64,000 nucleotides of DNA from Bacillota bacterium (lineage in GTDB: Bacteria; Bacillota; Clostridia; Acetivibrionales; Acetivibrionaceae), in NCBI GenBank assembly GCA_023398495.1, contig JAEWSG010000138.1:23421-87420 (forward strand), in the 5' to 3' direction. Made by a program: the position numbers and the translations under genes. This document shows, one piece after another, positions 53,256 through 61,119 of this stretch (within the stretch, counting starts at the first letter, position 1; every line of letters begins with the position of its first letter). A model generated the notes under the pieces. That model made no database searches, was not told where the DNA came from, and saw only the letters and a list, made by a program, of their open reading frames with translations.

Positions 53256-54320
53256 ATGAAAAGAAATTTGGGAATTATTATTACCGGTGGTATAGTTGGC
53301 TTGTTTTCTGTTCTACTGGTCTATTTCGGCAATCCGGCAAACATGGGTTTTTGTATCGCGTGCTTTATCCGTGACATAGCAGGAGGATTGGGTCTTCATC
53401 GTGCAGAAGTGGTACAATATATACGTCCGGAAGTTATAGGCCTTGTTTTAGGTTCATTTATTTTGGCTTCTAAAAACAAAGAGTTTTCGTCTCGGGGAGG
53501 TTCTTCACCTTTTACCAGATTTGTGCTTTCAGTCATTGTAATGATAGGGGCTCTTGTCTTTTTAGGTTGTCCTCTACGAATGGTACTTCGAATCGCTGGA
53601 GGCGATTTCAATGCAATTATTGGACTGGTTGGATTTATTGCAGGTATTTTGGTTGGAATTTTCTTTCTCAACAAAGGCTTCAACCTCAAAAGAAGCTATA
53701 AGCTTACAAATTCAGAAGGATATCTGTTTCCAGCCATTAATATTGGCTTGCTGATCCTACTTATTGCAGCACCTGCTTTTTTGTTTTTCAGCAAAAGCGG
53801 TCCGGGAGCCTCTACTGCACCAATATGGATTTCTCTTACAGCAGGTTTAATTGTCGGTGCCCTCGCACAAAAAACAAGGCTATGCACTGTAGGTGGTGCC
53901 AGGGACATGATTCTCTTCCGCGACTCCCATCTGCTGCTTGGTTTATTGGCAATTCTGGCTGTCGGCTTTATAGGAAATTTGTTGTTTGGTTACTTTAAGC
54001 CAGGCTTTATAGGACAACCTATTGCCCATACTGATGGAATCTGGAATTTTCTAGGCATGACTTTGGTAGGATGGGGTTCTGTTCTTCTAGGTGGTTGCCC
54101 TATGCGACAGTTGATATTATCCGGTGAAGGAAACACTGACTCGGTTGCTAGTGTGATGGGCTTGCTTGTTGGAGCAGGTATCAGCCACAACTTTGGATTA
54201 GCTTCTAGTGTAAAAGGAGCAACTATAAACGGTCAGATATCTGTAGGAATCTGCCTCTTGACTCTCTTGGTAATCTCTTGGGTCAATTCAGAGTTTCTTC
54301 TGAATAATAAAAAATCTTAA
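53256..54320 (+). CDS. yedE: YedE-family selenium/sulfur transporter
   Basis: A polytopic membrane protein of 354 residues with two repeated halves, each containing a conserved Cys in a Gly-rich context (GCPLRMVLRIAGG and GGCPMRQLILSGEG), plus NPANMGFCIACFIRD near the start. This matches the YeeE/YedE family, which transports thiosulfate or a selenium species. ATG 53256 follows AGGGGGA; an ATG at 53229 lies before that site. The following genes yedF and DUF3343 support a selenium role. Confidence 0.9.
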   Translation: MKRNLGIIITGGIVGLFSVLLVYFGNPANMGFCIACFIRDIAGGLGLHRAEVVQYIRPEVIGLVLGSFILASKNKEFSSRGGSSPFTRFVLSVIVMIGALVFLGCPLRMVLRIAGGDFNAIIGLVGFIAGILVGIFFLNKGFNLKRSYKLTNSEGYLFPAINIGLLILLIAAPAFLFFSKSGPGASTAPIWISLTAGLIVGALAQKTRLCTVGGARDMILFRDSHLLLGLLAILAVGFIGNLLFGYFKPGFIGQPIAHTDGIWNFLGMTLVGWGSVLLGGCPMRQLILSGEGNTDSVASVMGLLVGAGISHNFGLASSVKGATINGQISVGICLLTLLVISWVNSEFLLNNKKS

Positions 54321-54351
54321 ACCAATATATAATACGAGGAGGAGGGTATAT

Positions 54352-54558
54352 ATGAAAACCATTGATACTTCTGGCATGAGTTGTCCTCAACCGGTGCTCA
54401 TGACTAAGAAAGCCCTAGATGTAGAAAAAGGCGGCGTGGATGTTATTGTAGACAGCAATACTTCAAAGGAAAATGTTCAGCGATTTATGCAAAGTGCTGG
54501 ATATGTTGTCGAAATTACTGAAACGGACGGCAAATTCGTGCTGAAGGCAAGAAAATGA
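54352..54558 (+). CDS. yedF: SirA/TusA-family sulfur/selenium carrier (YedF-like)
   Basis: A 68-residue TusA-fold protein with the signature IDTSGMSCPQPVLMTKKAL; the Cys accepts persulfide or perselenide. GGAGGAGGG precedes ATG. Its stop overlaps the next ATG (ATGA). It is the short form of YedF, without the C-terminal DsrE-like domain. Confidence 0.9.
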   Translation: MKTIDTSGMSCPQPVLMTKKALDVEKGGVDVIVDSNTSKENVQRFMQSAGYVVEITETDGKFVLKARK

Positions 54559-54800
54559 ACAAGGAATATCAAGTACTTTTTTTCACACATACTGGAGCAA
54601 TAAAATTTAATAGAGCTATGATAAAGGAAAATATACCCTGCGAGTTAATGCCCGTACCAAGAACGCTGAGCTCAAACTGTGGTGTTAGCGCACGTATTTA
54701 CTATAATGGAGAAGTTAATACTATAATTGATGATCAAATAGAGAAAATTTTTGAAAATCATGAGGGTAATTATACTCTTATTTTTGATTCAAATTGCTAA
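54555..54800 (+). CDS. DUF3343 protein, putative Se/S carrier
   Basis: An 81-residue DUF3343 protein: YQVLFFTHTGAIKFNRAM, LMPVPRTLSSNCGVSARI with its conserved Cys. This small family typically accompanies yedE/yedF and is proposed to carry selenium or sulfur. Translationally coupled to yedF and followed by a strong terminator. Confidence 0.88.
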   Translation: MNKEYQVLFFTHTGAIKFNRAMIKENIPCELMPVPRTLSSNCGVSARIYYNGEVNTIIDDQIEKIFENHEGNYTLIFDSNC

Positions 54801-54889
54801 TATAAAATTCACCTTATAAAAACAGAAAACGGAGAATATCTAACATTGGCTCTGAATATAGTTTGCTTTCCTGACTGCTTAGACCCTTT

Positions 54890-54935
54890 AGTACAATTCA
54901 GTGCATATTTTAAAAGCACTGAATTGTACTTTTTT
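54890..54935. terminator. Bidirectional terminator
   Basis: AGTACAATTCAGTGC / GCACTGAATTGTACT, a perfect 15-bp stem with T-runs on both sides. It ends the yedE operon and overlaps the 3' end of the convergent rhomboid-like gene. Confidence 0.9.
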
Positions 54936-55767
54936 ACTTCGTCTCTTTCTCTCTGACATGATCATGGTTCTTTAGATGATCCATGCAGTATTCATAAGAT
55001 CCTTCACAGCTCAAACAATATCTGAACTCCATTTGAGGACTATCCTTTTCAGTAATACCACACACTGTACATTTATGGAAACTATCCTTCTTTGGCGATA
55101 TACTCATCTTATATTTAGTCTTTCGATACATTGAATTCCCTCTGTTTTTTGAATTCAATAAAATATCTTTCCCAAAAAAGAGGAAATAGTTTAAAATAGA
55201 AACAATTATCGTTACCTTGGACGATATAGGAATAATTGGCAGCAGTAAATTTATCCCTAAAAATATCCAGTTAATCAGTGCCAAATATTTCACCTTAACC
55301 GGAATAAGAAAGAAAATCCTTATTTCATAATTGGGATAAATACGAGCAAATGCAAAGAAAAGCGACAAATTCAAATACGTTGCTGTAGCAATACCTCCTC
55401 CAACAAAGTGGCTTGCTAAAAATGAAGCAACTGTTGTCCCAACCATTCCAACAAAATAGTATACGTTAAATTTGAAGCTACCCCATTCTTGTTCAAGTCC
55501 TATACCAATAGAATAATAGAGGCTTAACACAAATACTATCCATATTATAGACGAAGTCCCCAGCATTGGTGGTATAAACAAATAAGTAATAAGCCTCCAT
55601 ACTTCGCCTTTCATTACAAGTGCAGGATCTAAATAAAGCAATTCCGTGACCCCGGGCACTAATAAATCCACAAGAAAAACTGCCATATTAAGTGCCACAA
55701 TATGCAACATTAAATTCTTTATTGCGAATTTGTGGAATTTCCTGTCCAATTTGTCAATTAAGCTCAT
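54934..55767 (-). CDS. Rhomboid-like membrane protein, probably non-proteolytic, with zinc ribbon
   Basis: A 277-residue protein with six hydrophobic segments (about 18-215) including VWRLITYLFIPP, the WR motif of rhomboid/derlin folds. The GxSG protease motif is absent: the corresponding helix reads GGGIATATYLNLSLFFAFA. The cytosolic C-terminus has Cys pairs CTVCG and CLSC plus CMDH and HDH, like a zinc finger. A pseudo-rhomboid that binds rather than cuts membrane clients is the best guess. Confidence 0.75.
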   Translation of the reverse strand: MSLIDKLDRKFHKFAIKNLMLHIVALNMAVFLVDLLVPGVTELLYLDPALVMKGEVWRLITYLFIPPMLGTSSIIWIVFVLSLYYSIGIGLEQEWGSFKFNVYYFVGMVGTTVASFLASHFVGGGIATATYLNLSLFFAFARIYPNYEIRIFFLIPVKVKYLALINWIFLGINLLLPIIPISSKVTIIVSILNYFLFFGKDILLNSKNRGNSMYRKTKYKMSISPKKDSFHKCTVCGITEKDSPQMEFRYCLSCEGSYEYCMDHLKNHDHVREKETK

Positions 55768-55882
55768 AATAAACGCTCCTGGATCTATGTAAGAATTTTA
55801 TTATCAATTATACTACGGTTATTCTTATAATTCAAACACAACAAATAGGAAAAATAGGAAAGGGTGTATTTATTTTTTGCGA

Positions 55883-56039
55883 ACCATATTATTCCAAGAA
55901 CTGAAGCTCCAAGGCTTAGAGAATGTAAACTCGCTTCGGGTCGAATCAAACTCGCTTCGCTCAAACAGTGATTCGACTTTTCCTTCGCTTCGTAAACATT
56001 CTCTACAGCCTTTACGCAATGTTCTTTCCATAATATGGT
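55883..56039. ncRNA. 157-nt nested hairpin, possible structured RNA or repeat
   Basis: Four nested complementary pairs: ACCATATTATtccAAGAAC / GTTCTTtccATAATATGGT, AAGGCT / AGCCTT, AGAGAATGT / ACATTCTCT and GTCGAATCA / TGATTCGAC. CTCGCTTCG recurs inside. The symmetric internal TCC bulges look like RNA. Strand and promoter are not evident, and a palindromic mobile repeat is equally possible. Confidence 0.5.
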
Positions 56040-56235
56040 ACACTATTGGAATATGTACCCTTGTTATTTTGTTATTCTGAACCAGTTGACAAAACGTTAA
56101 ATATATGCTATTCTAAATAAGTATTTAAAAGTGATAATTATTTGCACATATTTTTGTAAATGATTCAGATTATTTACGGATATATGTGCTTTTGTTTTTG
56201 CAATAAAATATAATATAAATGATGGAGGTACCAAT

Positions 56236-56436
56236 ATGAATAATGGTACAGTAAAATGGTTCAATGCAGAAAAAGGATTTGGATTTATTAACGTGGATGG
56301 TGGAGAGGATGTATTTGTTCATTTTTCTGCAATCCAGTCAAGTGGCTACAAAAGCTTAGACGAAGGACAAAGAGTGCGCTTTGATATGGAAAAAGGCCAA
56401 CGTGGTATGCAAGCAACTAATGTTTATGTTGACTAA
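56236..56436 (+). CDS. Cold-shock protein (CspA family)
   Basis: A 66-residue OB-fold nucleic-acid-binding protein with RNP1 KGFGFI and RNP2 VFVHFSAI, starting [13 protein letters not shown]. It acts as an RNA chaperone. ATGGAGG lies upstream, and the long AT-rich leader (from about 56100) is usual for csp genes. A strong terminator follows. Confidence 0.97.
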   Translation: MNNGTVKWFNAEKGFGFINVDGGEDVFVHFSAIQSSGYKSLDEGQRVRFDMEKGQRGMQATNVYVD

Positions 56437-56446
56437 ATTTCCTTTG

Positions 56447-56485
56447 AAGAAAGCTACCTCTTTTTGAGGTAGCTTTCTTATTTTA
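56447..56485 (+). terminator. Terminator of the cold-shock gene
   Basis: AAGAAAGCTACCTC / GAGGTAGCTTTCTT, 14-bp perfect stem with a TTTTT loop and a following T-rich tail. Confidence 0.9.
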
Positions 56486-56563
56486 TGTGTCAAATAAGAT
56501 AGCATATGATACCGTGTGAATGGATATAGTGTGAAAAAAAATTATAACATGGGAGGTATTAAG

Positions 56564-56776
56564 ATGAAGTTAAGTGAAATAAAGCCCGAAGATGTATTGA
56601 CCGTTTTTGATAAACCAAGTAGAAAAATTCGTGAGCGGCAAGGCAAATATGTATCAGGAAATGCTAATTTTCTAACTATTCAATTCCTATATTATAAAGA
56701 CAGTCTCTCACTATCCGATTTAAGCTTGGGAAAAGCTACATTATTTAAAGGTACAGAAGCTGTTGAATTTTCATAA
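56564..56776 (+). CDS. Small hypothetical protein, 70 residues
   Basis: ATG 56564 follows GGGAGG by 7 bases and gives MKLSEIKPEDVLTVFDKPSR onward; the frame upstream to 56516 lacks a ribosome site. The protein is soluble, with a basic centre (KIRERQGKYVSG). No family recognised. A hairpin with a T-run follows at 56797-56846. Confidence 0.65.
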   Translation: MKLSEIKPEDVLTVFDKPSRKIRERQGKYVSGNANFLTIQFLYYKDSLSLSDLSLGKATLFKGTEAVEFS

Positions 56777-56796
56777 TTCTAAAACTTGATTAATAA

Positions 56797-56846
56797 AAGA
56801 GGAAGTCTTATAAGGTTAAACAACCTCAAAAGCTTCTTTTTTTATT
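56797..56846 (+). terminator. Terminator after the 70-residue gene
   Basis: GGAAG ... AGGTT aaac AACCT ... CTTC followed by TTTTTTT; an interrupted stem 20 bp after the stop. Confidence 0.6.
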
Positions 56847-56968
56847 GTTTCATGGCTGAATTTTAACCAACAAAAACCCAGGTATTTTTGTTTAAATACT
56901 ACCCGTACATCTCATTTTGTGGTAAAATTTCATTAAATCACTATTATTTTGGCAAGAGGTACTATAGA

Positions 56969-58363
56969 ATGCATATTCCTAAAAAATCCGAATTGATGAT
57001 AATAAGTATAGTATTAATAAACCTTATAATTATTTCAGTCATCGCTTACACTCTATTATCACCGAAAGCAAAATCCAACTCAATCAAGCCTGAGGTTTAT
57101 GAAAAGGCCTTAAAATACTCTATTATCTTTTATGATGCCAATAAATGTGGTAAAGAGGTTTCTTTAGATAATGCATTCGACTGGAGAGGACCTTGCCATA
57201 CCAATGATGGCCATTCAATAAACCTTGATTTAACAGGGGGCTTTCATGATGGATGGGGTCATGTAAAATACGGAATAACGCAGGGCTACACAGCCTCAAT
57301 GCTTGGCTGGAGCTTTTATGAATACCAAAATGTATTTGAACGTACCGGAAATAAAGATAAGATGTTATCTACACTTAGATATTTCACTGATTATTTCTTG
57401 AAATGCCATGTAAATGAATCAACTTTCTATTACCAGATTGGTGATGATCTTGAAGATAACATTTATTTAGGACCTCCCGAAAAGCAAACCGAAAAAAGGC
57501 CTGTTATTTGTGTGGCAGACAGTACACATCCTGCATCAGATGTATGCGGCGAAACCTCTGCAGCTCTTTCCATTATGTATTTGAATTATAAGGATAAAGA
57601 CTTAGCGTATGCAAATAAATGCTTATTAGCTGCAAAAGAATTATATATTATAGGAAAAAACAATCCGGGTTTTTCTGAGAAACAATCTTCCTATATTTCA
57701 GGAAGTTTTTATGATGATTTGGCATGGGCAGCACTGTGGCTATATCAAATAGAAAAAGAAAAGCAATATTTAGATGATGCAGAGAAATTTGTTTTAATTC
57801 GCGGCAGATACGAAAATGACCCTTTAGAAAGTGGGTGGACTGTTTGCTGGGATGATGTTTCGCTTGCATGCATTTTAAAACTCTATGACATAACTAAAAA
57901 TCAAATCTATGCTGATGCCATAAATTATAATTTGGATTATTGGAAAAACAAATTGCAAACAACCAGGGGAGGACTTAAGTATTTAACTGATGATGGCGTC
58001 CTAAGATATGCTGCGGCTGAATCGATGCTAGCTATGCAGTGGTACAAGGTAACTAATGACAATTCCTTGAAGACCTTTGCAAAATCACAAATTGATTATA
58101 TTTTAGGTGCAAATCCTTCAAAAACTTCATATATCATCGGTATTGGCAAAAACCCCAAAAACCTTTTACATAGAGCAGCTAATGGAAGCACTGAATCAGG
58201 TAAGTATGAGCACATATTATATGGTGCTCTGCTTGGCGGACCTACGGCTAAAGACAAATTTATCGATGAGAGAGAGAGTTATAAAAATACAGGTGTGACA
58301 CTTGATTACAATGCATTTATTGTGGGTGCTATTGCATCAATCTTAGAGAGTTTTGAAAATTAG
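56969..58363 (+). CDS. GH9-family glycosidase homologue lacking catalytic residues
   Basis: A 464-residue membrane-anchored GH9 (cellulase family E) homologue, from ATG 56969 with AAGAGG upstream. Residues about 9-31 are a membrane helix; the rest is one (alpha/alpha)6 domain without dockerin or CBM. Conserved fold motifs are present: DLTGGF, the long YNLDYWK region, ILGANPSKTSYIIG, HRAANGS and GGPTAKDKFIDER. However, the usual DAGDH reads D94-G-W-G97-H, so the catalytic-base Asp is Gly. The usual NEVxxDYNA reads N-T-G442-V-T-L-DYNA, so the acid Glu is Gly. The frame is intact. It is probably a binding or sensing pseudoenzyme, or uses another mechanism. Confidence 0.85.
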   Translation: MHIPKKSELMIISIVLINLIIISVIAYTLLSPKAKSNSIKPEVYEKALKYSIIFYDANKCGKEVSLDNAFDWRGPCHTNDGHSINLDLTGGFHDGWGHVKYGITQGYTASMLGWSFYEYQNVFERTGNKDKMLSTLRYFTDYFLKCHVNESTFYYQIGDDLEDNIYLGPPEKQTEKRPVICVADSTHPASDVCGETSAALSIMYLNYKDKDLAYANKCLLAAKELYIIGKNNPGFSEKQSSYISGSFYDDLAWAALWLYQIEKEKQYLDDAEKFVLIRGRYENDPLESGWTVCWDDVSLACILKLYDITKNQIYADAINYNLDYWKNKLQTTRGGLKYLTDDGVLRYAAAESMLAMQWYKVTNDNSLKTFAKSQIDYILGANPSKTSYIIGIGKNPKNLLHRAANGSTESGKYEHILYGALLGGPTAKDKFIDERESYKNTGVTLDYNAFIVGAIASILESFEN

Positions 58364-58390
58364 TTATGTTAAAAGGCAAAGAATAAGATT

Positions 58391-60106
58391 TTACATAGCC
58401 GGAATTTCAATGTGTATACTAAAACCGCTTTCCTCCCCGGCACCAAAAGAAATGCTGCCGTTTAATTCACGGATTCGGTCTTCCATACCTTGTAAGCCCA
58501 TATTTTTAGTTAATTTAGGGCAGCCTTTACCGTTATCCAAAATATATAAATCAATCTTTTCGTCAAACCTTAATATAATCATCACATTTTGGGCTTCGCC
58601 ATGCTTAAGGGCATTTGTCAAAGCTTCTTTACAAGTATTATATATAGCTGCCCAACGTTTTTCATCTAGTTTTACAGGGCACTCACCTTGAAGGGTTAAT
58701 TCGACTTTTATGCCTGTTGCTTCAAAGCCTTTAATCATTGATTGAAGGGACTCTAATATATAATTTTCTTTTTTTGTAGAAAAGTTTGAAACCATATGTC
58801 TTAATTCAGTTAGTCCATTTTTAGCAATCGCATGTGCACTGTTAAGCTTTTCTCCAACAACCTCAGGCTGTTTAGAATAGGAGATTTTCATAACTTCGAG
58901 CATCGAAACCAATATGGCCAGGCAATGTCCTAAGGAATCATGAATTTCACTTGCAAGCCTGTTTCTTTCCCTTGAAGCTGAAAGTTCTTCTACCACTTTT
59001 GCATGCTCAAGTAGTTTTGTATATGCTTCTGAAATTTTAATATTTTTTTCACTAAGCTCATCCATTAAACTTTTGTGCTCATGAATGTTATAAAATGAAA
59101 CCACCCATCCAATTAGGAAATTAGCGTTTTTTAAGGGTTGGCATTGAATTTCATATTGAGCTTTATCATTTAATTCTATAATTCCTTTTAGCTCTTCGCC
59201 TTTAGATATACCAATTGCCAAAATAGCTTTTTTGCTTTCGTCACTGTATTTCCAATTTTTCAATATATAATCTGAAATATCTGATGAATTTTTACCTAAT
59301 AATTGCTTTTTATCCATTCCCAGAATTTCTTCTAAAATTTTGTTTGCACTTACAATCTGACCTTTTCCATCGACAATCATAATTCCTTCTTTAAGCCCAT
59401 TAACTATTTCAGGCAGAGCTAATGGAAGTATGTTTAAAAACTGATACCTGTAGGATGCAATCCCAAAAGTTATCAGCGTAATCAATGCCGATAACGGAAA
59501 TATATCCATAAAATCAAATAAAACGTATAGACTACTCGAATAATACAAAACAGTTATACTTTGAGCCAGCGTGAAGCCAGCTGTTATAAGAATGGAAAGC
59601 TTTATTGTCTGTGGTGTAAAAGCACTTCTAATCACAATGATAAGTCCTGCAAAATGATATACCGATTGAACAATCAAGCAAAGCCACAACCCTTTTGAGG
59701 AAATGATTTTACCATAGCTATCAAAAAAGTGTATATCCATATCAAGAACATTAAATAAAAACAAGAGTAGAAACACCAGTACAGGTGAAAAAACTAAAAA
59801 AATCTTTTTAAAATTAAGTTTCTCTTTTAACCACACACTTCTTGAAAAATAGAGATAGAAAACAAACCAAATAGGGCCAATTGAAAAAGCAGAAATATAT
59901 TTTATGCCGGTAAAAAGGTATGCTTTTGTTTCAAGATTAAAACTCGACAATACCAACGTGCAAAAAGTCCAGCAAAAATAACAGGAATCAAGTACAATAA
60001 AAGTTTTAATCAAACCGCTTTTTTGTTTTCTGAAAGACATAAAGATAATACTTACAAAACAAATTTGAGTAGTTATAAAGGATAGGATAATATCGATCCA
60101 TTCCAT
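58391..60106 (-). CDS. NarL-type sensor histidine kinase with 7TM input domain
   Basis: A 571-residue kinase. The N-terminal 215 residues contain seven hydrophobic helices (7TM histidine-kinase input domain). A PAS domain follows (about 220-340, GLKEGIMIVDGKGQIVSANKILEEIL). Then come the HisKA_3 phosphoacceptor SEIHDSLGHCLA and a C-terminal HATPase (EALTNALKHG, LYILDNGKGCP, GLQGMEDRI). It lies directly downstream of its response regulator (34 bp), so they form one two-component system. The stimulus is unknown; the flanking glycosidase-like and dockerin genes suggest carbohydrate or envelope control. Confidence 0.92.
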   Translation of the reverse strand: MEWIDIILSFITTQICFVSIIFMSFRKQKSGLIKTFIVLDSCYFCWTFCTLVLSSFNLETKAYLFTGIKYISAFSIGPIWFVFYLYFSRSVWLKEKLNFKKIFLVFSPVLVFLLLFLFNVLDMDIHFFDSYGKIISSKGLWLCLIVQSVYHFAGLIIVIRSAFTPQTIKLSILITAGFTLAQSITVLYYSSSLYVLFDFMDIFPLSALITLITFGIASYRYQFLNILPLALPEIVNGLKEGIMIVDGKGQIVSANKILEEILGMDKKQLLGKNSSDISDYILKNWKYSDESKKAILAIGISKGEELKGIIELNDKAQYEIQCQPLKNANFLIGWVVSFYNIHEHKSLMDELSEKNIKISEAYTKLLEHAKVVEELSASRERNRLASEIHDSLGHCLAILVSMLEVMKISYSKQPEVVGEKLNSAHAIAKNGLTELRHMVSNFSTKKENYILESLQSMIKGFEATGIKVELTLQGECPVKLDEKRWAAIYNTCKEALTNALKHGEAQNVMIILRFDEKIDLYILDNGKGCPKLTKNMGLQGMEDRIRELNGSISFGAGEESGFSIHIEIPAM

Positions 60107-60140
60107 ATACTATATCCTTTCATAATTTAAAAAACGCATT

Positions 60141-60773
60141 CTAAATTATTCTATTCTTTACAGCAAACGCAACAAGTTGAATTCTATCATTCAGATTGAA
60201 CCTTCCCAAAAGATTATACAGTATGTTACGAACCGTACCTTCAGATAAATAAATAGTTTTGCCTATCTCTTTATAGCTTTTTCCATCTGCAATGAGTTTA
60301 ATTATCAGCTTTTCTTTCTCCGAGATACAAATGTCTAAAGCCTCATTATTTTTATTACCTGTGCTCATTTTGGCATAATTCGAAAGCGCCGTATCCTGAA
60401 AAATTCTAAGTCCTAAGTTTACACTTTTTATTGACTGATGCAGTTCTATCACCCCAAGATCCTTGGTAATGTAGCCGTCAACACCGTTTTCAATAGCTTT
60501 TGCAACACTCCCTTCATCATCAAAGGTAGATAAAATCATAACCTTGATATAAGGAAATTTGGACTTAATAATTTTGGTGGTTTCCAAGCCATCCATAACA
60601 GGCATTTTCAAATCCATAACTACCAAATCCGGCTTTTCATTTTCACAAATAGTTAACAGTTCCTTACCGTTTTGTGCGAGACCAACAACCTGCATTTCTT
60701 CATTGCTCTCAATCATGAATTTCAAACTGTCTCTAAGCATATTCATATCTTCAGCTATAGCAATTCTTATCAT
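60141..60773 (-). CDS. NarL/FixJ-family response regulator
   Basis: A 210-residue DNA-binding regulator. The receiver domain has the phosphoacceptor in LVVMDLKMPVMDG, preceded by the acidic pair AEDMN and followed by the Lys in ITKDLG. The C-terminal LuxR-type HTH has ISEKEKLIIKLIADGKSYKEIGKTIYLSEGTVRNIL. It is the first gene of the pair and divergent from the CotH-dockerin gene, which may be a target. Confidence 0.95.
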   Translation of the reverse strand: MIRIAIAEDMNMLRDSLKFMIESNEEMQVVGLAQNGKELLTICENEKPDLVVMDLKMPVMDGLETTKIIKSKFPYIKVMILSTFDDEGSVAKAIENGVDGYITKDLGVIELHQSIKSVNLGLRIFQDTALSNYAKMSTGNKNNEALDICISEKEKLIIKLIADGKSYKEIGKTIYLSEGTVRNILYNLLGRFNLNDRIQLVAFAVKNRII

Positions 60774-60987
60774 ATCAGTAAGTCTCCGTTTGAATTTAGT
60801 TATACTTTCAAATATTTCATATTTCTATCATACCGAATTTGGTAAAACAATTCAATAATATGTAATGAACAGGTGCATTCAATAAATGTATAGAAATATG
60901 CACGCTAATTAAACGCACCTTAATGAAGAAAATATAACTTCAGCTGTTCATCTTTAACTTATCATAAGGGGAACTTTCTGTCATTAG

Positions 60988-61027
60988 CAGTTTATCACTT
61001 ATTTTTGCTAAAAGAAGTGATAAACTG
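60988..61027 (+). promoter_or_regulatory. Inverted repeat upstream of the CotH-dockerin gene
   Basis: CAGTTTATCACTT / AAGTGATAAACTG, 13 bp perfect with a 14-nt loop, about 90 bp before the CotH start in the 346-bp divergent gap. It could be a regulator site or a leader hairpin. No other feature is evident in the gap. Confidence 0.5.
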
Positions 61028-61119
61028 TTAAAAGTTTTTGTGATGTGCTGTAATTGTGAGATACCAGCTTAAATTAATATAATCTAGTTAAGGATAACAT
61101 TTTGAAAGGAGTGGATAAA

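Noticed and set aside
55877..56080. A 67-residue ORF on the plus strand
   Set aside because: It runs through the nested hairpin at 55883-56039 and has no ribosome site, so the frame is a by-product of the repeat.
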